From NCBI RefSeq assembly GCF_000258175.1, contig NZ_JH636049.1, positions 148,982 to 212,981 of the forward strand: DNA of 64,000 nucleotides. The letters are read 5' to 3'. This DNA comes from Saccharomonospora xinjiangensis XJ-54. GTDB taxonomy: Bacteria; Actinomycetota; Actinomycetes; Mycobacteriales; Pseudonocardiaceae. A model generated the notes under the pieces. That model saw only the letters and a list, made by a program, of their open reading frames with translations, ran no database searches and was not told the origin of the DNA. Within the stretch, counting starts at the first letter, position 1. Each line of letters starts with the position of its first letter. A program made the translations under genes and the position numbers. This document shows positions 21,707 to 34,700 of this stretch, in pieces.

Positions 21707-22702
21707 TCAGTGGTAAACCCGCTTGGCGCGGTGGTCGATCTCGGCCATGAGTCCGGCCAGTTGCCGCGAGCGCGTCGCCGACGTGATCGGACGTCGGCCA
21801 CTGCGGACCACGTCGGCGAACTCGACGATCATGGCTCGGAACTGGTGGGCGGCGGGCAGGATGATCTCTTCGCGGTCGCCCGACCGGTCCAGCACGATGA
21901 CCGGCCGATGCGTCTGGTGCGGGGTGAAGGCCCGCTCCAGATCCATCCGCCCCATGCTGCCCGCCACACCGTAGTGGGAACGGTAGGAGTTCTCCAGGCC
22001 GAAGCCCAGCCGGACCTGCGCCCCGGTCGCTGTGGTCAGCAGCGCGCTTCCCGACAGATCGACGTCGCGCCGCCGGTCGTGCCGCAGGACCGCGCCCACG
22101 AGTTCCAGCTCCGGCCCGAGGAAGTGCAGGGCGGCGCCCAACGGATACACGCCGACGTCCAGGAGCGCCCCGCCACCGAGTTCTCGGACGTGCCGGATGT
22201 CGGACTCCGGGCGCGGCGGGACGGCGAAGGTGCTCTCGAAGCCGAGGACCTCCCCGATCGCGCCCTCCGCTATGAGGTCCCGCACGGCGGCGTGCTGGGA
22301 GTGGCGGAGGTACATCGAGTTCTCCATGAGCACCAGCCCGCGCTCCTCGGCGAGCCGGAGCAGGCGCGCGGTGGTGTCGGGGTCGGTGGAGAGCGGCTTC
22401 TCCACGAGGACGTGCCTGCCCGCGTGCAGTGCCTTCTCCACCCATTCCGCATGGAGTGCGGGCGGCAGCGGGATGTACACCGCGTCGATGTCCGCAGAGT
22501 CGAGCAGTCGTTGATAGCCGGTCACGGCGATCGCGTCGAATCTCTTCGCGAAGTCCGCGGCCTTGGCGGCGTCTCGGCTGCTCACGGCGACCAGCCGGGC
22601 CTGGTCGACCTCAGCCAGCGCGGGCAACGTTCGTCGTGCGGCGATGTCGGCGCAGCCCAGCAGTCCGAAACGCACGGCGCGGCCCGACGTGGTGCGGTCC
22701 AT
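21707..22702 (-). CDS. Gfo/Idh/MocA-family oxidoreductase, probable NDP-hexose 3-ketoreductase
   Basis: 331 aa. The N-terminal dinucleotide fold (FGLLGCADIA, residues 12-21) and the family motif VEKPLS with Lys102 are present, as is LGGGALLDVGVYPL with Asp182 and Tyr186, placing it with deoxysugar 3-ketoreductases. In dideoxysugar pathways this enzyme reduces the C3 ketone left after 2,3-dehydration, using NADPH. Its partner 2,3-dehydratase is encoded at 56951-58402. Start ATG 22702 has AGGAG four nt upstream. It lies 51 bp after PKS-C on the same strand, so it is the last gene of the PKS-D/PKS-C transcript. Whether the C3 hydroxyl becomes axial or equatorial cannot be judged by eye. Confidence 0.87.
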   Translation of the reverse strand: MDRTTSGRAVRFGLLGCADIAARRTLPALAEVDQARLVAVSSRDAAKAADFAKRFDAIAVTGYQRLLDSADIDAVYIPLPPALHAEWVEKALHAGRHVLVEKPLSTDPDTTARLLRLAEERGLVLMENSMYLRHSQHAAVRDLIAEGAIGEVLGFESTFAVPPRPESDIRHVRELGGGALLDVGVYPLGAALHFLGPELELVGAVLRHDRRRDVDLSGSALLTTATGAQVRLGFGLENSYRSHYGVAGSMGRMDLERAFTPHQTHRPVIVLDRSGDREEIILPAAHQFRAMIVEFADVVRSGRRPITSATRSRQLAGLMAEIDHRAKRVYH

Positions 22703-22753
22703 GTCTCTCCTATCTCGTTCACACTCGTCGGGCCGGGAACTGCCTCGCCCTCG

Positions 22754-25700
22754 TCAGGAGAGGCCGAGATCCCGGTCAATGAGGTCGAAGAGCTCCTCGT
22801 CGGAGGCCGAGTCGAGCCCGTCTGCCTGCGCCGTCGGCACCGAGGCCGTAGACCGCGCCTCGATCTCCGCTGTGAGGCTGCGCAACCGATCCGCCAGCGC
22901 GGGAAGGCGAGAGTCCTGCGCTGACAGGAACGGCAGCTCCTCCCGCAGTCGGTCCAGCCCGCGCAGCAGGTCGCCGACGTCGGCGGCGTCCTCCGGGACG
23001 ACCAGCTCGGCCAATAGGTGCTCGGCCAGGGCGGCTGGCGTCGGATAGTCGAACACCAGCGTCGCCGGGAGTGCGAGTCCGGTGGCGGCGACGAGCGCGT
23101 TGCGCAGTTCGACCGAGGTCAGCGAGTCGAAGCCCAGGTCGGTGAACGGCCGTTGGGCCCGCACCGCGTCGGACGTCCGGTGACCGAGCGCCGAGGCAGC
23201 CTCCCGGCACACCAGCTCCAGCACGGCTCGCTCGCGCTCCTCCGGGGCCAGCGCTGGCAGGTCGGCGGCGAACGTCGCGCGTCGACCGGTCGAACCCACC
23301 GCCGTCGGCCGCGAGGGCACGAGTTCCCGGAGAATCGCGGGCACGTCCCGCTCCCGCCCAGACTCAACGCGCCCGACGTTCAGATGGATGGGAACGATCA
23401 CCGGCACGGCACTGCCGCAGCCGAGGTCGAACGCCGCCAGGCCGTCCGCGACCGACCAGGCGGCCGCTCCCCGGCCCGTCTGGCGACGACGTTCGTCCAT
23501 GGCCAGGTTCGCGGCCATGCCGCCCGACGTCTCGTCCCACGCGCCCCAGGCGAGGCTCGTCGCGGCGAGGCCGCTGGCCCGCCGCTGCTGGGCGAGAGCG
23601 TCGAGAAAGGTGTTCGCCGCGGCGTAGTTGCCCTGCCCCGGCGCTCCGAGCACGCCCGCCGCCGAGGAGAACAACACGAACAGTGCGAGGTCGTCGGCGG
23701 CGGTCAGCTCGTGCAGGTGCCAGGCACCATCGACCTTGGGCCGGAACACGGCCCGGACCTGCTCGGCGCTCATCGACGTGATCACGCTGTCGGCCAGCAC
23801 GCCTGCCGTGTGCACGACGCCCACCAGGCGACGGTGACGTCTGATCTCGGCCAGCACGTGCGAAAGCGACTCCCGATCCCCGACGTCGCAGGACAGGATC
23901 GACACCGAGGCGCCAGCCTCGGTCAGTTCGGCGGTCAGGGCGTCGGCACCCGGGGCATCGGGACCCCGCCTGCTGGTGAGCACCAGGTGACGCACGCCGT
24001 GCTCGGCCACGAGATGCCGGGCCACGGCGGCGCCCAGCGCCCCGGTCCCGCCGGTGACGAGCACTGCGCCGGCCGGATCGAGGTCGGGCATGCCCGGCCC
24101 TTCGGTCGTCAACCGGGCGAGTCGCGGGGCGATAGCGCGGCCTGCTCGGACGGCGAGAGCGGGTTCGTCGGGTGCGACGACCGACGCCTGGATCGAGTCG
24201 GGGTCGTCGTCGAGGTCAACGACCCGGATCCGTCCGGGATGTTCGGACTGCGCGGAGCGGAGCAGCCCCCAGACGGCGGCTGCGGCCGGATCGGCCACGT
24301 CGCCGTCCGCCGTCACCGACGTCGCCCCCCTGGTGAGGACGAGCAGCCTGGTGTCGGCCAGATGGCCGGCCGCCAGCCAGTCCCGCACGGTGGCGAGCGT
24401 CAACTCGACCATCTCGTGAGCCGCACGAGGCGGCCCTGCCGAAGGCCCGCTGTGGGGCTGGAACACGACCACGGCGGGAGGCCGTGACCCGTCGAGGTCG
24501 TCGAGCGTGCCCGCGGAGACGACGTCGACGCCCGCGGCGCGGAGTCCCGGCAGGACGTCGAGATGATCCGGGCCGAGCTGTGCCCAGCGCAGGTCGCGGT
24601 CCTGCGGCGTGGTGCCAACGACCGGAGTCCAGTCCACCTGATACAGCGAGGACGCCACCGACCGCTCGGCCGAGGTGAACTGGTCGGCGGCGACCGGCCG
24701 CAGCGCCAGCCCGCGCACCGCGGCGACCGGGTGTCCTTCGCCGTCGGCGAGCAGCAGCGACAAACCGCCGTGCGGCAGCGCGGTGAGACGGACCCTCAGG
24801 TACGTGGCGCCCACCGCGTGCAGACGGACCCCCGACCAGGAGAAGGGCAGCCGCGCCTGCGAGGTCGCCGGGTCGGCGTCACCGCCCTCGCCGGTCGTGA
24901 CGAGGCCAGCCGCGTGCAGCGCGGCGTCGAGCAGCGCGGGATGCAGCCCGAAGCCGTTCCCGTCGTCGGCCATCGCCGTGGGCAGGGCCACCTCGGCGAA
25001 GAGGACGTCGCCCTGCTGCCAGGCGGCGCGCAGCCCTCGGAACGTCGGGCCGTACCGCAGTCCGACGAGTTCCGCCAGGTCGTAGAAGCTGTCCACAGGC
25101 AGCGGTACCGCGCCGGAGGGCGGCCAGGCCGCGGTTCCGAGGGACTCCGCCACACCGTCGGCGGGCCAGTCGAGACCACCGCGCACGACAGACCCGGTGG
25201 CGTGCAGGACCCACGCGGCCGCAGGGTCGTCTTCGCGGCGCGTGTGGACGGTGACCGTGCGACGAAGGGCCGCGGTGTCGGAGTACGACTCGTCCCCGAT
25301 CGATTCCGCGTCCGCCGGGGGGTCGTCGGGTGCCTGCCGGTGCACGTGGACCCGGACGGCGAGAGCTCCGGTCGACGGCAGGAGCACCGGGGCGTGCAGG
25401 GTCAGCTCCTCGATCTCCGGAATGGGCAGGTCAGGGAGGTCCTGCGCGGCATGGAGTACCCAGTCGACCAGCCCGGTGCCGGGGAACACCACGGCGTCGC
25501 CCACCTGGTGGTCGATGGTCCACGGCAGCAGCGCAGTGGAGACCCGGCCGGTGAGGACGACGCCACCGGTGTCGGGCAACTCCACCCTGGCGCCGAGCAC
25601 CGGGTGGCCCGACGGGACCAGTCCGAGTCCGTCGGCGTCCGCGCGGGTGCGGGTCGCGTCCAGCCAGAAGCGTTGCCGTTGGAAGGCGTAGGTCGGCAGG

Positions 25701-28700
25701 TCCACGGCCTCGACGTGCTCAGGAAGCAGCACCGTCCAGTCCACGGCGGATCCCGCGACCTCCAGCGCGGCCAGTGCGTTGACGAAGGACGTTGACTCGC
25801 TCCGTCCACTTCGCAGCAGGGCCAGGGTCGATACCGACCCGGCGGGGCTCGATGACGCCTCATCGCGCCCCGAGTCGCGGCCGGGGTCGGCCGCGGAGTC
25901 GAGCGCGTCTCGGGTCAACGCGGTCAGCACGCCGCCGGGGCCTACCTCGATCACCGTCGTGACGCCGAAGTCGCGCAGGGCGCGCGCGGCGTCGGCGTAG
26001 CGGACCGGCTCACGGGTCTGCCGCACCCAGTAGTCGGCCGACGTCGCCGTCTCGCTGTCGAGCAGCGCTCCGGTGACCGTCGAGATCAGCGGCAGTTCGG
26101 GTGTGGTGAAGCCGACCGCGGCGAGACTCCGGCCGAACTCGTCGAGCAGCGGGTCCATCAGGGCCGAGTGGAAGGCGTGTGACACCGACAGGGGCCGTGC
26201 GCGACGTCCCCGGTCACGCCACCACTCGACGACGCGACCGACCGCGTCGGCGTCGCCGGACACCACCGTGGACAGTGGGCCGTTGACGGCCGCGATGCTC
26301 ACCTCGGTCGCGTCGAGATCGGTCAGGGCGGTGCGCACCTCGTTCTCGGTGGCGGCGATCGACGCCATCGCCCCGCCCTCGGGGAGCGCCTGCATGAGTC
26401 CGGCGCGCGCGGCCACCACCCGGCACGCCTGCGGCAACGTCCACACCCCGGCGACGAAGCCGGCGGTGACCTCGCCGAGCGAGTGGCCCGCCACCGCGGC
26501 AGGCGTCACGCCGAACGAGGCCAGCAGCCGGACGAGCGCCACCTCCACCGCGAAGAGCGCGGGCTGGGCCAGTCCGGTCGCATCGATGGCGCGGAGGGTT
26601 CCCACGCCGGCACGTTCCTCGGGGGCCGACGAGCCCTCGACGGCCGAGCCCTCATCGTCTTCGGCCCGGTCCCACGCCGGTTTCCCGGTGACGAAGAGCG
26701 CGTCGCGCAGGGAGAAACCGAGCAGTGGGTCCAGTTCCGCGCACACCTCGTCGAAGGCCTCCGCGAACACGGGATGAGTCTCGTACAGGTCGCGACCCAT
26801 CCCCGGATACTGCGTTCCCTGGCCGGAGAAGACCAGGCCGATCCGGCCGCCGTCGCGCGCCGATCCACGGACCACACCGGGCAGGTCACGCCCCTCGGCT
26901 ACGGCGTCCACTCCGGCGGCCAGCTCGTGGTGATCGGCACCGAGGACCACAGCACGGTGCTCATGACGGGCGCGGGTGCTGATCAAGGCATGTGCCACCG
27001 CGGTCGGCGACAGGGCGGGGTCGGCCGACACCGCGGCCCGCAGTCGCGAAGCCTGCCCGCGCAGCGCGGCCTCCGACCGACCGGACAGCACCCAGGGGAT
27101 GACCGGAGCGGCACCGGCCGGGGTGGCGGGCGGGGTCGCGTCACCGTCGCGGGGGGTGCGCTGATCGGCGGCCGGGGGCTGTTCGAGGATGACGTGGGCG
27201 TTGGTGCCGCTGATCCCGAAAGAGGACACCGCGGCCCTGCGGGGACGGTCCACCTCGGGCCACGGCCGCGACTCGGTCAGCAACTCCACCGCACCCGACG
27301 ACCAATCCACCTGCGACGTGGGCTCACCCACATGCAGGGTCCGCGGCAACACCCCATGCCACATCGCCATGACCATCTTGATCACACCAGCCACACCCGC
27401 AGCAGCCTGCGTATGCCCGATGTTCGACTTCACCGAACCCAGCCACAACGGCATCCCCTCGGCACGGTCCTGCCCGTAGGTCGCCAACAGAGCCTGCGCC
27501 TCAATCGGATCACCAAGCCGAGTCCCCGTACCATGCGCCTCCACCACATCCACATCCCCAGTGGACAAACGCGCATTCGCCAAAGCCTGACGGATCACCC
27601 GCTGCTGCGACGGACCATTCGGCGCCGTCAACCCATTCGACGCACCATCCTGATTCACCGCCGAACCCTTGACCACCGCCAGAACCCGACGACCATCGGC
27701 CACCGCGTCGGAGAGACGTTGCAGGACCAGGACCCCGACCCCCTCGGAGAAGCCCGTGCCGTCCGCCGCATCCGAGAACGACTTACACCGACCATCCGAC
27801 GCCAGACCACCCTGCCGGGAAAACTCCACAAAACCACCCGGCGTCGACATCACCGTCACACCACCGGCCAACGCCAACGAACACTCACCCGACCGCAACG
27901 ACTGCACCGCAAGATGCAACGCCACCAACGACGACGAACACGCCGTATCCACCGTCACCGCCGGCCCCTCAAAACCGAACGTATACGCGATCCGACCCGA
28001 CAGGACGCTGGCCGTGCCACCGGTGCTCAGGTAGCCGGCGGCGGAAGGGACGTCAGCCATGAGCCGGGCGTAGTCCTGGTTGTTCGAGCCGACGAAGACG
28101 CCGACGTCCTGCCCGTGCAGGACCGTCGGATCGACGCCCGCCCGTTCGAAGGCCTCCCACGACGTCTCCATCAGCAGCCGCTGCTGCGGGTCCATCGCGG
28201 TCGCCTCACGAGGCGAGATTCCGAAGAAGTCCGCGTCGAAGCTGCTCACGTCGTCGACGAAGCCGCCCGCACGGGCGTAGACCGTCTCGGACGACTCCCG
28301 CCCGAGTGCACGCAGACCGTCCACATCCCAGCCGCGATCGTCAGGGAAGTCGGTGATGGCATCGCCGCCGCGCGACAGCAGGTCCCAGAATTCGGCGGGT
28401 GAGTTCACCGCGCCGGGGAATCGGCAGCCGAGTCCCACGACGGCGATCGGATCGCCGCCGACATCGGCGCCCGCGCGGACCACCACCTCCGGCCGGGCTC
28501 CCACGAGGAGCTGCCGCAGGTGCTCAGCCAGCGCGGTGACCGTGGGGTGGTCGAAGACCACGGTGGCGGGCAGGCTCAGCCCGGTGACCAGGCCAAGTTG
28601 ATTGCGGAACTCGACGGCCGTGAGCGAGTCGAAGCCCAGGTCCCGGAAGGCGCGGTCCGCCTCCACCGCCACCGACGACGCGTGTCCAAGGACGGCGGCG

Positions 28701-31700
28701 GCCTTGGCCGCGACCAGCTCCACGAGCAGCCGACGCTGCTCCGGCTCGGGCGTCTCGGCCAGCCGCCCGGCGAGTCCCGCGCCCGACCGGTCCGGTGTCC
28801 CCGGCCGCGCCTGGTCGGCCTCCTGCCTGCGACGGGTCTCGGGCAGCTCGCGCAGCAGTGGATGTGGCCGGGCCGCGTCGTAGCCGCGAGCCATCGTGTC
28901 CCAGCGCATGTCCGCCACCGCGAGGCAGGTCTCGTCGGCGTCGAGCGCCTGCGCCAGCGCGATCAAGGCCTGCTCCGGCGGCATGTCCGCCGTGCCACGA
29001 CGACGTAGCACCTCTTCGATGTCCTCCGCGGCGATGCCGCCGCCCGCCCAGTGTCCCCACGCGATGGAGGTCGCGGTGCGGCCGCGATCGCGCCGCTGCC
29101 GGGCGAGTGCGTCCAGGAACGCGTTGCCCGGTGCGTAGGCGGCCTGACCGGGGATGCCGACCGAGCCCGCCAGCGAGGAGAAGAGCACGAAGGCGCTGAG
29201 GTCGTGCTCCTCGGTCAGCTCGTCGAGGTTCTTCGCGCCCTGCACCTTGGCCCGCATCGCGTTGTCGAGCTGCTCGACGGTCAGCGAGTCGACGACGGCG
29301 TCGTCGAGCATGGCGGCGGTGTGGACGACAGCCGTCAGGGGCGTGGCGGCCGGGATGCCGGCCAGGACCTGGGCGAGCGCGTCCCGGTCGGCCACGTCAC
29401 ACGCCGCGACGGTCACCGGGACGCCGACGGCGGCGAGTTCGCGTTCCAGCTCGCGCGCACCCGGCGCGTCGAGCCCCCGCCTGCTGGTGAGCACCAGGTG
29501 TTCGGCGCCCCGATCCGCCAGCCAGCGCGCCACCCTGGCACCGAGTGCCCCGGTGCCGCCGGTTACCAGCACCGTGCCGCTCGGCGTCCAACCCTCCTCC
29601 GGTTGCCCCGGCTCGGCCGTCGCTGCGGTCGTAGGGGTGATGCCGTCTGCCCGCGCGGCGGGCTCAGCGTGAACGAGGCGACGACCGAAGGCACCCGACG
29701 ACCGGATCGCCACCTCGTCCTCGTCGTCGAGTCCGGCCAGGACCGCGCACAGCCGGGCACTCACCCGGGCGTCGAGCACCGCGGGCAGATCGACGAGGCC
29801 GCCCCAGCTGGTCGGATGCTCGGCGGCGGCGACCCGGCCGAGCCCCCAGACCTGCGCCTGCTCCGGCACGATCGTCTCGTGGCTGCCATCGACGTGCACC
29901 GCGCCTCGGGTGAGACACCACACGGGCGCGGCGACGCCGAGGTCGCTCAGCGACTGGGCCAGGACAAGGGTGCCCGCGACGCCCGAGGGCACCACCGCAT
30001 GGGCCGGATGCGTCGTCCCGTCCATACCGAGCAGAGAGATCACCCCGGCCACCTCGTCACCGACGAGAGGGGCGAGCTGGCCGGCGAGGCTGCCGCGGTC
30101 GGCGGCGGAGGGGACTTCGATGCAGATCGGCTCGGCGCCCGCGCCTCGCAGCGCGGTGCGCAGCCAGTCTCGCAGGCCGGAGCCGTCGCTCGTCGCGGGC
30201 TCCAGGATCAGCCAGCGCCCCGCCAGGCTGGTCCGGGCAGGCGTGGTCAGCCGCCGCCACGAGATCCGGTAGCGCCACGAGTCCACGACGTCCTGGGTGC
30301 GCCTGCGCCGCCGCCAGTCGGCGAGGGCGGGCACGACCGCGCTCAACGGAGTCTCCGCCGTGACGGAGAGGGTGGCGGCGAGCGCCGGGACGTCCTGGTC
30401 CTCGACGCTGTTCCAGAAGGTCGTGTCGAGCCCGTCGCCCGGAGACTCGGCCGCTGCGACCTGTGGGTCGAGCCAGTGACGGGTGCGCTGGAAAGCGTAG
30501 GTGGGCAGGTCGGCGGCCGGGCCCGCCTGGGGTGCGGGCAGCAGCGCGGACCAGTGCAGCGGCACTCCTGCGGTCCACAGTGCGGCCGCCGCCTCCGCCA
30601 GCGCGCGCGGACCGTCGTGGTCGCGGCGCAGGCTGCCCACCACCAGCGATCCTCCTGCGCCCCCGCGCGGGTCGGCGGTGATCTCCGAGGACTCGGCGGC
30701 GCCTCGCGCGTCGCGATGATCGTCCGTGCCGGAGACGAGCCGTTCCACGGCGTGCACAGTGGGCCAGGTGAGGACGGGGTGTGGGCTGATCTCCAGGAAC
30801 CGGCGGTATCCCTGCCCCACCACCGTCTCCACAGCCCGGTCGTAGCGGACCGGTTCGGCGAGGTTTTGGTACCAATACTCAGCATCCAGATCACCGAAAC
30901 CAACCGGTTCACCCGTCACCGACGAAACCATCGGCACCGTGCCGGGTGTGGTTTCCACTGCCCCGGCCGTGGCAAGCCACTCCTCACGAACCGCGGCCAC
31001 CTGCGGCGAATGCGAGGCATAATCCACCGGCAACCACCGCACCCGCACCCCGCGCTCTGCACACTCTGCAGCCACCGACTCCAACACCGACCGGTCCCCC
31101 GACAACACCGTCTGCCCAGGACCATTCACCACAGCCACCGCAACACGAGCACCTCCCGACGCCGAAGCAACACAGGAACCGACCGAGTCCGCGGAGTCGG
31201 CGACAGGGGCCGGATCACGCGGCACCCGCTCATCGGCGTCCTCCGCCCAACGGCGCACCTCGTCGATGCCCGCATCAACGGCCAGCATCCCACCACGTCC
31301 GGACAACTCCCGCGCAATCAACCGGGAACGAGTGGCCACCAAGCGAGCTCCCTCAGCAACAGAGAGCAGCCCAGCCACCGTCGCAGCAGCGATCTCCCCC
31401 TGCGAATGACCCACCACCACGCTCGGCGCAACACCCCGAGCACGCCACACCGCCGCCAGCGCGACCATCACCGCCCACAAAACCGGCTGCACCACATCAA
31501 CCCGGCCGAGCAACTCCTCATCAGCACCGCCCAACACCTCGGACACCGAGAAATCCACCCACGGCACCAACGCCGACTCACACTCGACCAACGCAGTCGT
31601 GAAAACCTCATCCGTCCCGATCAGATCAGCGGCCATCCCAACCCACTGCGCCCCCTGCCCCGGAAACACCCAGGCTGTGCCAGGCGAACCCGCGTCACCG

Positions 31701-34700
31701 GCTCGGCCGACCACGACGCCCGTCGCATCTCGTCCGTCGGCCAACGCCGCCAGCCTCGCCGACAGTTCAGCGCGGTCGGCGCCGAAGACGACGGCGCGAT
31801 GGTCCAATTCGGACCTGCTGCTCGTGAGGGCATGAGCGAGAGCGACAAGCGACGTCTCAGGGGCCGAATCGACGTGGGCGGCCAGACGAGCGGCCTGACC
31901 GCGCAGCGCCTCGGCGGAGTGTCCAGAGAGAACCCAGGAGATCAGCGGGCCGTCGGTCGGCTGTTCCGCGTCGGATTCGTGGGCGCCGTCGTGGGCCGGG
32001 GGCTGTTCGAGGATGACGTGGGCGTTGGTGCCGCTGATCCCGAAGGAGGACACCGCGGCCCGTCGGGGACGGTCCACCTCGGGCCACGGCCGCGACTCGG
32101 TCAGCAACTCCACCGCACCCGACGACCAATCCACCTGCGACGTGGGCTCACCCACATGCAGGGTCCGCGGCAACACCCCATGCCACATCGCCATGACCAT
32201 CTTGATCACACCAGCCACACCCGCAGCAGCCTGCGTATGCCCGATGTTCGACTTCACCGAACCCAAAAACACCGGATCCGCCTGCTCCCGGTCCCGGCCG
32301 TACGTCGCCAACAGAGCCTGCGCCTCAATCGGATCACCAAGCCGAGTCCCCGTACCATGCGCCTCCACCACATCCACATCCCCAGTGGACAAACGCGCAT
32401 TCGCCAAAGCCTGACGGATCACCCGCTGCTGCGACGGACCATTCGGCGCCGTCAACCCATTCGACGCACCATCCTGATTCACCGCCGAACCCTTGACCAC
32501 CGCCAGAACCCGACGACCATCGGCCACCGCGTCGGAGAGACGTTGCAGGACCAGGACCCCGACCCCCTCGGAGAAGCCCGTGCCGTCCGCACCCTCCGCG
32601 AAGGACTTACACCGACCATCCGACGCCAGACCACCCTGCCGGGAAAACTCCACAAAACCACCCGGCGTCGACATCACCGTCACACCACCGGCCAACGCCA
32701 ACGAACACTCACCCGACCGCAACGACTGCACCGCAAGATGCAACGCCACCAACGACGACGAACACGCCGTATCCACCGTCACCGCCGGCCCCTCAAAACC
32801 GAACGTATACGCGATCCGACCCGAGGCGACACTGTTGGATCCGCCGGTGCTGAGGTAGCCCTCCGCCCCGTCGGGGACCACCGTGAGTCTGCTCAGGTAG
32901 TCGCTGTACATGACCCCGGCGAAGACCCCGGTCGGACTCCCCTTCACCGACGACGGCGCGATACCCGCCCGCTCCAACGCCTCCCACGACGCCTCCAGCA
33001 ACAACCGCTGCTGCGGATCCATCGCCACCGCCTCACGCGGCGAGATCCCGAACAAACCAGCATCGAACTCCGCCACGTCATGCAGAAACCCACCCGCGCG
33101 AGCGGCGGACCCGGTGGCGGAGCCGAACAGGACGTCCAGATTCCAGTCGCGATCGGCTGGGAAGCTCCCGATCGCGTCGCCGCCCTCGGCGAGGAGCGTC
33201 CACAGGTCTTCCGGGGAGTCCACCCCGCCGGGATAACGACAGGACATGCCGACGATCGCCACATCATCGCCGTCGAGCACGGCCGTCGGAGTGACGGCCT
33301 GTCGCGACTCGTCGCCTCCGACCGCCTGTACCAGCAGGAACTCCGCCAGCGCCAGGGGCGTCGGGTAGTCGAAGACCAACGACGCGGGAAGCCGCAGGCC
33401 CACGACCGAGGTGAGCCGGTTGCGCAACTGCACCGACGTGAGCGAGTCGAAGCCCAGTTCCTTGAAGGCACGGTCGGCGGCCACGGTCGCCGCCGACTCG
33501 TGTCCGAGGACGGCGGCGACCTCGGCGCGAACCAGACCGAGCAGGACCGCGATCTGTTCGTCCCGAGGCAGGCCGATCAGCCTGCGTCGCATGTCCTCGA
33601 CGTCGGCGACACCCGCCTCGGCGGCCCGCCTACGGGGTCCGCGCACCAGGCCGCGGAGCATGACCGGGACGCCGCCCGCGTGGCGGCCGTCCGCGCCCAC
33701 CGCGGTGTCCAGTCGCATGGGCACGAGCACCGGGGAGGAGTCGGCCACGCAGGCGTCGAACAGGGCCATGCCCTGGGCCTCGGTGAGTCCGGTGACGCCT
33801 GCGCGAGTGATGCCGGCGAAGCCGTCGCGGCTCGCCGATGCGGTCGACTCGCTGACCTGCGCCCACAGGCCCCAGGCCATCGATCGTGCGGTGTGGCCGC
33901 GAGCCTGCCGGTATGCGGCGAGGCCGTCGAGGAAGGTGTTCGCCGCCGCGTAACCGGCCTGCCCGGCGTTGCCGACGATGCCGGACGCGGAGGAAAAGAG
34001 CAGGAAGGCACGCAGGGGCAGGTCGGCGGTCAGCTCGTGCAGATGCCAAGCTGCGTCGATCTTGGGTCGCAGCACGGTGGGCAGCCGGTCGGCCGTGAGG
34101 TCGATGATCACTCCGTCGTCCACGGCGCCCGCCGTGTGCACGACGGCCGTCAGCGGCTGGCCGGGATCGACTCCGGCGAGCAGGTCGGCCAGTGCCCCGC
34201 GGTCGGCCACGTCGCAGGCGACGACGGTCACGGTCGCCCCTTCGGCGCGCAGTTCGTCGGCCAACTCCGTCGCGCCGGGTGCCTCGGGTCCGCGCCGACT
34301 CGTGAGCAGCAGGTGCCGGACCCCGTGGTCTCGCACGAGGTGTCGCGCCACCATGCTGCCGATCATGCCCGTGCCGCCCGTGACCAGCACGGTGCCGTCC
34401 GGACCCCACTCCACGTCGCGGTGCGGCTGCTCCACGCGGGCCGCGCGGGCCAGCCTCGGCACCAGCAGGTCGCCGTCGCGCACGGCGACCTGGGTCTCGT
34501 CCGCGTCGAGTGCGGCGCGCACCACGGCGCCGAACTCGGCAGGCGAGGCGTCGTCGCGATCGGCGTCGATCAGCAGGAGACGGCCGGGATGCTCGGTCTG
34601 CGCCGAACGCAGTAGTCCCCAGACCGCGGCACCCGCCAAGTCCGCGACGTCCTCGCCAGGCACCGCCGCGACCGCGCCCCGGGTGACCACGACGAGGCGG

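Noticed and set aside
29051..34615. Long plus-strand reading frame (1854 codons) opposite PKS-C
   Set aside because: It mirrors intact PKS domains on the minus strand. It is rich in Arg, Gly and His from antisense of GC-rich codons and has no motif or ribosome site.
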